64,000 nucleotides of DNA from Charina bottae (taxonomy: Eukaryota; Chordata; Lepidosauria; Squamata; Charinaidae), in the NCBI GenBank assembly GCA_023362775.1, contig JALMGJ010000002.1, positions 55,274,914 to 55,338,913 on the forward strand, in the 5' to 3' direction. Below the pieces are notes generated by a model. The model did no database searches. It saw only the letters and a program-made list of their open reading frames with translations, and was not told where the DNA came from. Position 1 is the first letter of the stretch. The number at the start of each line of letters is the position of its first letter. Both the position numbers and the translations under genes were made by a program. Below are positions 33,364-42,251 of the stretch, piece after piece.

Positions 33364-34407
33364 ATGGCTTCTCAGACACAGGAGTTGCAGCAGGCCATAA
33401 TCCAGCTAGCATCAGCCTTGACACAACATCAGCAGCAGGTCGACGACCAGATTAACAACTTACAGGCGGCGATGCTTCAGCAGATGCAACAACCAGCTCC
33501 AGGAGCCCAGCAGCCGGCACCAGTGGCACCACCCCCACCAGTCGTCCTGCGATCCCCAGGGTGTTTACCAGAGAAATTTGGGGGAGAGACGGCACAGCTC
33601 AGGACCTTCGTCGCCCAGTGCACTATGTTTTTCAACAGCAGACCAGCCGAGTTCCCGACGGAGAGGTCCAGAGTCACATTCATTTTAAGTCTGCTGAAAG
33701 GCTCAGCCGCAAGATGGTCCATCCCCATGGTGGAAGCTAACGACCCAATTCTGGACAACTACCAGAACTTTATGGCCCGTTTCAGAGCCCATTTTGATGA
33801 TCCAATCAGAGAAGTCACTGCCAGCCGAGAGATCCGACGGCTCCGACAGGGGAACAGGAGAGTAGGAGCGTACATCGCAGATTTCAAACTGCTGGCAGGA
33901 GATTTGGGTTGGAATGAGGTGGCATTGAAGGATCAGTTCAAACAAGGACTGGACGAAGAGATTAAGACGGAGTTAGTGCGGCAGGGCACGCCAGCTACAT
34001 TGGAAGACCTATACCAGTTAACAGTCGTCATAGATGCTCGATTGGAAGAGTTAAGACAGTTTCGGCCAGGGAGAAACAGGGCAGGAGCCCGACCGGCTTT
34101 TCCAGGTTTTGCTACCCCCTCTAACACGTTTGCTCCCCTGAGCGCAGAGGAACCTATGCAGATAGGGGCGACACGAAGGGGACTCTCTGAAGCCGAGAGG
34201 CAAAGGAGAAGGGACAGTGCACTTTGTTTCTATTGTGGAGGTCCAGGGCACATCGCAAGAGAGTGCCCGACCAGACGCCAGACAACCCCGGTGAGATTTA
34301 CAACCCAAGGCACAGAGCAGGCCCGCATACCAGCCGCTTCTTCCCAGCAGTTAAACTCCAATGGCCCCCCTTGCCAGAGCCCCATAGGGAGGCCATCCAA
34401 CAATTGA
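33364..34407 (+). CDS. Gypsy gag polyprotein
   Basis: Encodes the 347-residue capsid/nucleocapsid precursor that packages the element's RNA. ATG at 33364. The N-terminus (about residues 1-45) is Gln-rich and probably coiled-coil, then a Pro-rich linker, then the capsid core (about 60-225; FGGETAQLRTFVAQC, LLKGSAARW). A single CCHC knuckle, CFYCGGPGHIAREC, lies near residues 288-301. The frame is intact. The 3' end overlaps the pol frame by about 180 bases, and a GTTAAAC slip site lies in the overlap. Confidence 0.92.
   Translation: MASQTQELQQAIIQLASALTQHQQQVDDQINNLQAAMLQQMQQPAPGAQQPAPVAPPPPVVLRSPGCLPEKFGGETAQLRTFVAQCTMFFNSRPAEFPTERSRVTFILSLLKGSAARWSIPMVEANDPILDNYQNFMARFRAHFDDPIREVTASREIRRLRQGNRRVGAYIADFKLLAGDLGWNEVALKDQFKQGLDEEIKTELVRQGTPATLEDLYQLTVVIDARLEELRQFRPGRNRAGARPAFPGFATPSNTFAPLSAEEPMQIGATRRGLSEAERQRRRDSALCFYCGGPGHIARECPTRRQTTPVRFTTQGTEQARIPAASSQQLNSNGPPCQSPIGRPSNN
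34350..34356 (+). promoter_or_regulatory. Predicted -1 frameshift site
   Basis: G TTA AAC sits in the gag frame (TTA is gag codon 330) inside the gag-pol overlap. Pol is exactly -1 relative to gag. GUUAAAC is a known slippery heptamer. A downstream pseudoknot was not computed. Confidence 0.55.
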
Positions 34408-37400
34408 GAAGGGCTCAGGCGGCAGATCACAGCCAAGATTTTTATATTGTTCCAGCCACGCTGACTACAGATTCCAAGCACCTATTACCGGTAAACGTAA
34501 TGATAGATTCTGGTGCGGCAAACAATTTTATAGATAGTGAAGCGGTGGAAAGGTTTCAAATTCCAACAATTGCACTTCCAAACCCCATGCAGGTTGAAAC
34601 CATTGACGGGCAACCTCTCAAGGCAGGAGACATTAAAAGCTGCACCCAGCCAATTCAGCTAACCATCGCAGATCACACGGAGTGGATCCAACTGTATGTT
34701 ACTGCTTCCTTGCAAGTCCCGGTCATTCTCGGGGCACCTTGGTTGAGACTCCACAACCCCAATTTGGACTGGATGACCGGAGCAATTTCCTTTCCCTCTC
34801 AGGACTGTCGGCACCACAAATTGCAGGGCATTACCCAAGTCCAACCGGCAACACCAAGCAGAGAAGCAGGGAGGGCTTCCCTGCCAACAAAGTATGGAGA
34901 TTATGCAGACATCTTCGGAGAGCAAGAGGCCACAGCATTGCCTCCCAATAGATCGTTCGACTGCACAGTGGATTTGAAGCCTGGAGCCAAGATCCCAGCG
35001 GCACGGCATTATGCAATGTCCCCTAAGGAGCTAGCTATCCTAAAGGAATATTTGGATACCAACCTAAAGAAGGGTTTCATTCGGCCATCGACATCACCAG
35101 CATCGGCCCCTACCTTCTTCGTGCCTAAAAAGCCCGACCCTTTCGCCCCGGCGGCACAGGCTGGCGATAAGGGACCCCCCATGCGCACGGTGCATGACTA
35201 CAGCGCACTCAACGCAGTCACCGTTAGAGACCACTACCCTCTTCCAGTTATATCTGAATTGCTAGATTGCCTGCAAAAAGCCCGTATTTTTACCAAGCTG
35301 GACCTCAGGAATGCCTACAATTTGATCAGAATAAAGCCAGGCCATGAATACTTAACGGCTTTTAACACCAGATATGGTAAGTTTGAATATTTAGTCATGC
35401 CTTTTGGACTAAGTAATTGTGGAGCAGTGTTTTCCACGTTCATGAACCACATTTTCTCAGACTTGTTAGATAAATATGTAATCGTGTATCTTGATGACAT
35501 CCTGATTTATTCTGAGGACCCCACCTCCCACATTACTCATGGGCGTAACGTTTTGCAGAGACTGAGAGAGAACAAGCTGTTTGCGAAGCTAGAAAAATGT
35601 GCCTTTGACTTAACTCAATTAGACTATCTGGGATACAGGATTTCCACAGAAGGCGTAGCCATGGATCCTGCAAAGGTCCAAGCAATTATGTCATGGAAGC
35701 CTCCCCGTAACGTCAAGGAGGTCCAACAATTTCTCGGGTATGCTAATTTCTTTCACAAGTTCATTGCCTCATATGCGGAGAAAGCGTGTCCCCTTACTCA
35801 GCTTTTAAAGAAAAACAAACGCTTTTGCTGGGGGGAACAGCAGCAAGCTGCCTTTCAAGAATTTAAACAGCTGTTTGCCTCTCCGCCACTTCTGAGGCAC
35901 CCGAACCCTTTAAAACAGTTCCACGTCCAGTGTGACGCATCTAACTTTGCCGTCGCCGCCATCTTGCTCCAAGCGGCGGACGGAAGAGGGGCAGATTTAT
36001 TACCCTGTGCCTATTTCTCTCACACGCTGTCACAAGCAGAGAGGAATTATGATGTGTTCAACAAGGAACTGCTTGCCATAAAATCAGCCTTTCAAGAATG
36101 GAGGCATTGGTTAGAGGGAGCAGCATTGCCAATCAAGGTTTACACAGACCATAAAAACTTAGCGCTTTTGCAGAGCTCCGCATCCCTCACCCCCCGTCAG
36201 GTCAGATGGAGTCAATTTTTTTCACGCTTCAATTTCGTCATCTCGTATTTGCCAGGCAAACAAAACAAGCTGGCTGACGCATTGTCTAGGCAGCCGCAGG
36301 AAAAGGCAGAACCTGACCAAGCCACCCAAGCCACGATCTTGCAACCTCAAAACTTTGAGAAACCTCCCGAAGGGGACCAAAGAGAGACCTTGGCAGCAGT
36401 CAGACTAGCAGACAACCTCCTTGTAAGAATCAAGGCTCAGCAGCAACAAGACCCCTACGCACGGGCTAGGCTGGAGGACCTAGAGGGGGCCCAGAGCGGA
36501 GCACCGTCCCCGTTCACAGCGGAGGCAGGGACCCTTTGGCATAGTGGGCGGCTTTATGTTCCCAAGACCCTGAGAGAAGAAGTCCTACAGCTTTGTCATG
36601 ATAGCCCAACGGCAGGACACGGGGGGGTGTTCAAAACGCTGCACAGAACACTCAGAGATTTCTGGTGGCCCAAGATGGCAGCACACATTAAGACTTACGT
36701 GGCCTCTTGCCACGTATTTAGACACGCTAAAACTGTTCCAGGGAAACCAGCAGGCCTTTTACAACCCCTACCCACACACCCCCAACCTTGGGACACTGTC
36801 TCCATGGATTTTATCACTGACTTGCCACAGGCACAGGGTTTCACTTCCATCCTGGTGGTGGTAGATTGCTTTACAAAAATAGCACATTTTATTCCCTGTA
36901 AGGGCCTACCAACAGCACAAACTACAGCACAGCTCTTTTTGGACAATGTCTTCCGATATAGAGGTATGGTTAACCACTTGATCTCAGATCGCGGTTCGCA
37001 ATTTACATCCAGGTTCTGGGGGGCGCTTTTCCAGACGTTGGGGGTTAAAATACACTTGTCTTCTGCGAATCATCCTTGCAGTAATGGCGAAGCAGAGAAA
37101 ACTAACCAGTTATTGCAGCAATATCTCAGATGTTACATTAACTACCGACAGGACAATTGGCCAGAACTTCTCCCCATGGCAGAGTTCGCTTACAACAATG
37201 CAGTACATTCCTCAACCAAGATGTCCCCTTTCCAGGCTCTCTATGGCACAAACCCGAGAGTGTTGCCCCTTTCCTCACAACAAACAGCTGTGCCTGCAGC
37301 CACGGATTTCCTGGCAGAAAGACAGGCAGCCCATCAGCTGTTAGCAGAGCAGCTGGAGCTGGCAAAGGCAGCCTATAAACGGAACGCAGATGAACACAGA

Positions 37401-37727
37401 CAGGAAGGACCCCCCATATCACCAGGAGACAAGGTCTGGCTCTCTACAAAGTTTCTACCCACTAACAGACCTTGCAAGAAGCTGGACTCTAAGTTTCTTG
37501 GCCCTTTTCAGGTGCTACAGCAAATAAACCCTGTGGCTTATCATTTGCAGCTTCCACACTCCATGAGGATTCACCCGGTGTTTCACAAGTCCTTGTTAGT
37601 CAAAGATTCCCCTCCAAGTGCCTTGTGGTCGCATACCCCCCCCCCCACCTCCGGTACTTGTCCAAGGGGAACCAGAGTACGAAGTGCAAGAGATTTTGGA
37701 CTCCAGAAGGAGGGGCAGGGGAATTAA
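34356..37727 (+). CDS. Gypsy pol: protease, RT, RNase H, integrase
   Basis: Open from the overlap with gag to the stop at 37727, read after a -1 shift. Protease: MIDSGAANNFID near 34500. Reverse transcriptase: LDLRNAYN, MPFGLSN and catalytic YLDDILIYSE near 35487. RNase H: QCDASNFAVAA and YTDHKNLALLQ. Integrase: zinc-finger H-x4-H (GHGG region) then C-x2-F, where the second Cys is replaced by Phe (TTT at 36717-36719). The DDE core has SMDFITDLP, SDRGSQF and the Glu of AEKTNQ. The frame is otherwise uninterrupted until a C-run near 37636, after which this frame leaves the chromodomain and soon stops. Confidence 0.9.
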   Translation, partial: LQWPPLPEPHREAIQQLRRAQAADHSQDFYIVPATLTTDSKHLLPVNVMIDSGAANNFIDSEAVERFQIPTIALPNPMQVETIDGQPLKAGDIKSCTQPIQLTIADHTEWIQLYVTASLQVPVILGAPWLRLHNPNLDWMTGAISFPSQDCRHHKLQGITQVQPATPSREAGRASLPTKYGDYADIFGEQEATALPPNRSFDCTVDLKPGAKIPAARHYAMSPKELAILKEYLDTNLKKGFIRPSTSPASAPTFFVPKKPDPFAPAAQAGDKGPPMRTVHDYSALNAVTVRDHYPLPVISELLDCLQKARIFTKLDLRNAYNLIRIKPGHEYLTAFNTRYGKFEYLVMPFGLSNCGAVFSTFMNHIFSDLLDKYVIVYLDDILIYSEDPTSHITHGRNVLQRLRENKLFAKLEKCAFDLTQLDYLGYRISTEGVAMDPAKVQAIMSWKPPRNVKEVQQFLGYANFFHKFIASYAEKACPLTQLLKKNKRFCWGEQQQAAFQEFKQLFASPPLLRHPNPLKQFHVQCDASNFAVAAILLQAADGRGADLLPCAYFSHTLSQAERNYDVFNKELLAIKSAFQEWRHWLEGAALPIKVYTDHKNLALLQSSASLTPRQVRWSQFFSRFNFVISYLPGKQNKLADALSRQPQEKAEPDQATQATILQPQNFEKPPEGDQRETLAAVRLADNLLVRIKAQQQQDPYARARLEDLEGAQSGAPSPFTAEAGTLWHSGRLYVPKTLREEVLQLCHDSPTAGHGGVFKTLHRTLRDFWWPKMAAHIKTYVASCHVFRHAKTVPGKPAGLLQPLPTHPQPWDTVSMDFITDLPQAQGFTSILVVVDCFTKIAHFIPCKGLPTAQTTAQLFLDNVFRYRGMVNHLISDRGSQFTSRFWGALFQTLGVKIHLSSANHPCSNGEAEKTNQLLQQYLRCYINYRQDNWPELLPMAEFAYNNAVHSSTKMSPFQALYGTNPRVLPLSSQQTAVPAATDFLAERQAAHQLLAEQLELAKAAYKRNADEHRQEGPPISPGDKVWLSTKFLPTNRPCKKLDSKFLGPFQVLQQINPVAYHLQLPHSMRIHPVFHKSLLVKDSPPSALWSHTPPPTSGTCPRGTRVRSARDFGLQKEGQGN

Positions 37728-38301
37728 GTATTTAATACACTGGAAGGGGTATTCTCAGACAGAGCGCTCCTGGGAAAATGCCAAAGACATTCACGCACCC
37801 TTGCTAGTGCATAGGTTTCATCAGATTTTCCCTCACAAGCCATGGCCAGCGCGACTCCCAGAGCTACAGCCACCAGAGGAAGACGAGGAGTCCGGCCAGC
37901 CTGAGAGTTTTGTAAGTTGCCAGCAACAATTCCTGTTCCCTCCGCCAGGACCAGCGAGGGGGGAGGAGGAGGATTCGCATCCTTCCACCTCTGGTTTACA
38001 GTTCCCAAGAGGGGGGAGGGAGAACCTTTCTAACGATTTAGCTGTTTTTCAAGAGAGGCCAGCTGCACCCGGACTATCAGATCAAACAGAGAGCCACGAG
38101 CCCTCCCCTGACATTCCTTTCGCAGATGACCTCCCTTCCCTGCCCAGCTCCCAGGAGGAGGAGGAGGAGATGGACACATTTTCACACGGGATCCAGCCTG
38201 ACACCAAGGACGAAGGAAGGGAGGGGGTTGCTATGGAGTTTTTGGAAGGAGGGGGGGTGTCAGGGAGACTCTACAGAGCAGAGAAGAAGGCTGGACTATA
38301 G
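37636..38301 (+). pseudogene. Gypsy integrase C-terminal chromodomain segment, frame-shifted
   Basis: The continuation of pol lies in another frame beginning at an 11-base C-run (37636-37646). It encodes a chromodomain (EYEVQEILDSRRRG, YLIHWKGY, SWEN; cage aromatics Y, W, W present) at about 37672-37800. An acidic, Pro-rich tail follows and runs into the 3' LTR. Chromodomains of chromovirus integrases bind modified histone tails and steer integration. The shift is a 1-base length change of the C-run, either a real mutation or a homopolymer sequencing error. Confidence 0.85.
38244..38257 (+). promoter_or_regulatory. Polypurine tract
   Basis: GGAAGGAGGGGGGG lies immediately 5' of the 3' LTR, the expected plus-strand primer. 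Confidence 0.85.
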
Positions 38302-38500
38302 ATAAGAAGCGAGCATGTAGCTCAGAGAGCCTAGCCTATTTTCCCAAACGTCAGAAGAAAGCTCCGCCCTAGGGTGAACGGATATTCTGGGGAATCTTCA
38401 GGCACTGTTAGTTTAGCAGGATTTTGCTTGTAGGTATGCAATAAACACTAGAGACTAGATTCCTGGCCTCGGCGTGTTATTTCTGCATCTACACACGACA
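38258..38500 (+). repeat. Gypsy 3' LTR
   Basis: 243 bp, identical to the 5' LTR except for three substitutions (one near position 58 and two near position 215 of the LTR). Confidence 0.92.
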
Positions 38501-39065
38501 ATAATCAACACCTTGAATTGTTGTACTTCATCCCATAAGCAGGTAAGACCGGTCCAGGGCAGATCTAAGGAACCAGCCAACCCCAAGAATGGCTATTTCT
38601 CTCCCCACTTCAAGCATGGTGACAGAACCAGGTCTTTAGTTTTTCCCTGAAGTCCAGGAGAGAGGGGGCCAGCCTAACTTCTGGGGGAAGAATGTTCCAA
38701 AGGGCGGGAGCTGCTGCAGAGAAGGCCTGACTCCTGGACCCCGCCAGATGGAACTCTCTTGCAGATGGGGTCCATAGCATGCCCTCTCTGCATGACCAGG
38801 TGGGACTGATTGATGTAACGGGGATGAGATGGTCCCTCAGGTAACCTGGCCCCATGCCATGTAGGGCTTTAAAGGTGATAACCAACACCTTGAATTGGAC
38901 CCAGAAGCTAACTGGTACCCAATGCAGCTTGCGGAGCAGTGGTGTTACGTGCTGATCTTATAGCACCCGTAAATGCCCGCGTGGCCGCATTCTGGACCAG
39001 CTGAAGCTTCTGGATACTCTTCAAGGGTAGCCCCATGTAGAGCGCATTGAAATAATCTATATAGA
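38501..39065 (-). mobile_element. L2-type LINE ORF2 3' region (second copy)
   Basis: 38501-38530 continues the L2 copy split by Gypsy. From about 38530 another L2 copy covers the same C-terminal region (minus frame 38888-38610: KALHGMGPGYLRDHLIP, AFSAAAPALWNILPP, LKTWFC) and extends to the RT C-terminal segment near 39060. Overlap of content with 32745-33035 shows two separate copies. Confidence 0.7.
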
Positions 39066-39135
39066 TATATAGATATATATATAAGAATGTTGTTTATATA
39101 GATTATATATATATAAGATTATATATATATATAAG

Positions 39136-39185
<50 letters not shown>
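39066..39185. repeat. (AT)n-rich microsatellite
   Basis: TATAGA-type and pure AT runs, including about 40 bases of uninterrupted AT near 39138-39182. Confidence 0.9.
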
Positions 39186-39224
39186 AGAGAATGTTGTTGT
39201 TCACTTACCTGTAGGTATAATTGG

Positions 39225-39300
39225 ATTTATTTATTACAACATTTATATACCTCTGACTCCACATAAACTGTCAGTGGTTACAAGTCTCTACATCAAACTT
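39225..39300 (-). mobile_element. Possible CR1/L2-type tail
   Basis: The antisense of TTTATTTATTACAACATTTA followed by a CTGACTCCAC block resembles the tails of the L2-type elements here. Weak. Confidence 0.3.
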
Positions 39301-40374
39301 GTAAAACGAAGACTTAAAGTCATTAAAAATATATCCATCACCCTTCTCTTAGCATCCAGATCCCAAAAATATTGAAAAAGCTGTTTTTCCTGTTCTCCTA
39401 AACACCATAACAGTGGATGCCAACTAAGACCAAAAAACTTGGTCTCCTGCCTCCATGTCCCTGGACTTCACATAAGTGGATGGGAGTTGATGTTCCTTAT
39501 ACTTACACATCATAGAGAAGATGTGTCTGTTAGAGAAGGCAGGAATTTACCTGTGCACAGTTGCCTCATTGTTCTCTCTTGGTTGGTTAACTCCAAATGG
39601 TTATCTCTCTGGCTGCTACTTTTGTGCTTTGACGGGGGCAGGGGGATATTTTGTGCTGTTTCCTGGTGGTCTGGGAATCTTTCTCACAATGAAGAACACC
39701 GTCCTTGTGACTGTTTTGCCACTTTTCAATATTCTAAGGCAGTTTCTTGTTGAAATTTTGTGTTTTCTCCTTCTCAGATGGCAAAAAAAAGGTTCCTTTT
39801 GCTCTAGCTAACTATAATATACATAAAACAATATGAATGATTATATAAGTGCCTGTATAAATTGTCACATCTTACCCAAAATATTGAATTTTACCAAAAT
39901 ACTAAACTCTACTACTCTATTCTGGAACGTATCTAACTAAGATGAGGTTTCACACATTCTGCTAAGCCAAGCAAACAATATTTTGGCTTAGAGCAAGGGG
40001 TTCTAGAATATTATTACTGTGCTATTCCTGTACTGGGCAGTGTACAAGGAGTGGCTGTGATTTCATGGAGGCTGCTCACTACATACACACCCAACACGTG
40101 GGACAGAAAATAGGACAACCAGAAAAAAAAATGCTAAGAGCACATTTATCACAGTATCTGATTTGATTTCAAAGAAAAGAACCACTCTGCAATTACTGAC
40201 AATTAATTTTTGACAATCAGAGAACAACCAGCACAAGAGTCTGAGATATCAAGGTGATGTCACCTCAATATTTCACAATGATTTCTACTAATAGTATCAT
40301 GTAGTTATACTGTATCTACATAGCCAAATTCAATGTGGTAAATGAATGAATTACATTATGTAAAGGCATCCGTG
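39301..40374. other. No gene seen
   Basis: No supported feature. Confidence 0.5.
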
Positions 40375-40857
40375 CACCAGCATTGAAACAATGATCATCC
40401 AACATCAACTTCGCTGGACCGGCCATGTTGTTTGAATGCCTGACCATCGTCTTCCAAAGCAGCTACTTTACTCCCAACTTAAGAATGGAAAATGGAATAT
40501 TGGTGGACAGCAAAAGAGATTCAAAGATACTCTCAAAGCTAATTTAAAAAAATGTAATAGCATTGAGAACTGGGAAGCCCTAACTCATGAGCATTTGAAT
40601 TGGAGGACAGCCTTTAATAATGGCGCTATGGACTTTGAAGAAGCACGAGTACAGGGCGAAAGGGAGAAAAGAGCTAAAAGGAAGGCACGTCAGGCAAACC
40701 CTCATCATGACCGTCTCCCACCCGGTAACCTATGCCCTCACTGTGGGAGGTTGTGCGGATCCAGAATTGGCCTTTATAGCCACTTACGGATCCACTGTTA
40801 AAATTTTACCTTTGGAAGACAATCTTACTCGGCTACGAGTGATCGCCAATGAATGAA
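40375..40857 (+). mobile_element. RTE-type LINE, 5'-truncated 3' end
   Basis: Matches 3656-4139 of the full-length element closely, with a handful of substitutions, one small deletion and a TGA shortly before the start of the 121-codon open part (40436-40801). It keeps the C-terminal zinc finger, and the HIRIHR end reads HLRIHC. It ends at the same AATGAATG. I could not identify a target-site duplication. Confidence 0.88.
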
Positions 40858-41753
40858 CTACAAGAAAGTAGATTATAGAGACGAATCCTTCCATTAATTC
40901 TCCTCACAGTTCACAATGGATGAAGCTTTATCATGATTCTGCAAAACAAAACATGGGAAAGCATTCAAAAATATGACCTCCACCTCCAGGCAGTGGTGGC
41001 ACAATCTGTTGTCACCTTCCTTTCCTGATCCTGTTATTGCATTTTATTGAGCTGTGCCTGAAATGAAAGAAGTTTATAAAACTAAGGAAATACTTTATTG
41101 AAAAACTTTGAAGAAAACAAAAACATTTTTAGAAAAATAACAAGACTCAGCTCTGATTTTTTAAAAATTAAGCTTATCAAGTTTAACATAAGGTCCTTTA
41201 TATATCTTAAAGAGGTAAGCAAGGAATGCATTATCTGTAGGATCTTCAGTGAAGGATTCAAGATCCACACAGATATCGTAACATGACAGGGGAAAATATG
41301 GCTATCTAGCAGCATTCCAGAGATAGGCCTCTGACCAGATAAGAGGCAGGAACTGGGTCTGGAAAGTGGGTTAGAATGAATGTACAGTGTCTGAATGCAG
41401 TATAACAGACACACAAACCTTTCACAGCTGACATGGCACACGTATATTTTCTACACAAAATAATTGTGTGTGGTCCTTGGAGGTAAATCTTGCTTCCTTG
41501 GGATAGCATTCAAGAAACTACCTTGAAGCAGTGGTGCTGGGGTAGGCAGGGGGTAACTTTGAGTGCTCTAGGAAGTGGGGTGAACGGGCAAGAATACAAG
41601 CCTGATAAAGAAGTACTCATCAGTGTAAGTTTCTGGGATGTCACAGCCCTCATTTTTGACTCTTGGCTGCTCATGGGGTTCTTATGACCACTGAAGCTGT
41701 TACGCTGCTACTTGCTATGTGCCTGTGAATCACGTGGAGTCTAAATACAAACA
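40858..41753. other. No gene seen
   Basis: AT-rich, no supported feature. Confidence 0.5.
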
Positions 41754-41799
41754 GTCTCCTTCTCCTTCTCCTTCTCCTTCTCCTTCTCCTTCTCCTTCT
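41754..41799. repeat. (TTCTCC)n microsatellite, left of Tx1 element
   Basis: About 7.5 units of the hexamer directly abut the 5' end of the GC-rich LINE. The same hexamer resumes in the same orientation at 51107-51150. Confidence 0.93.
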
Positions 41800-42251
41800 G
41801 GAGGCGGAGCTACCTGTCTTGTAACAGCTGCAGCCTAGCCAGCCCTTGTTTGGAGGTTTTTGGGGCATTTAGAGCAGTGGGAGGCGGGGCTGTTTGGTAG
41901 CCCCTGTTGTGGGAAGGCGTGGGGCACCCCCCCGTCGCAGGGGGGGTGGTCCTGGTCCCCTCTGGGGCGTTTGGGGGCCGTTTTTCTCTCCCCCCATTTC
42001 CCTGTTTGAGTTTGGTGGGGGCCATTTTGTCCCAGCTGTTTCTCATCTCCCTGGGCTTTTTTGCCTGTTTGTTGGAGTTTGTTTGGGTTTTGGGGGCGTT
42101 TTTTTTGGGTTTTTTTTCCCCTGCCCCACGGGGACGGCTCCTTGGAGCAAGGGGGGTCGTTGTTGGGCCCCCTGTCCCTTTGTTGGGGTTTTTTTCCGGG
42201 TGCTTCCTTCCCTTTCACTCCCCTTCCTGGTGGCTGTTGTGAGCCTGGGTC

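Larger units (their letters stand above)
33063..38500 (+). mobile_element. Complete Gypsy chromovirus (Tf1/sushi-type) LTR retrotransposon
   Basis: Two 243-bp LTRs (TG...CA) bound the 5.4-kb element, with a 5-bp TSD ATAAT at 33058-33062 and 38501-38505. Order: LTR, self-primer site, gag, -1 shift into pol (protease, RT, RNase H, integrase, chromodomain), polypurine tract, LTR. The LTRs differ at only three positions, so insertion was recent. Two coding lesions are visible: an integrase zinc-finger Cys to Phe change and a frameshift at a C-run before the chromodomain. The Tf1/sushi assignment follows from the chromodomain, gag type and self-priming arrangement. Confidence 0.92.

Noticed and set aside
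41800..41860. HDV-like ribozyme at the Tx1 5' end
   Set aside because: I looked for a P1 starting at the first bases and found no nearby complementary strand in the right order.
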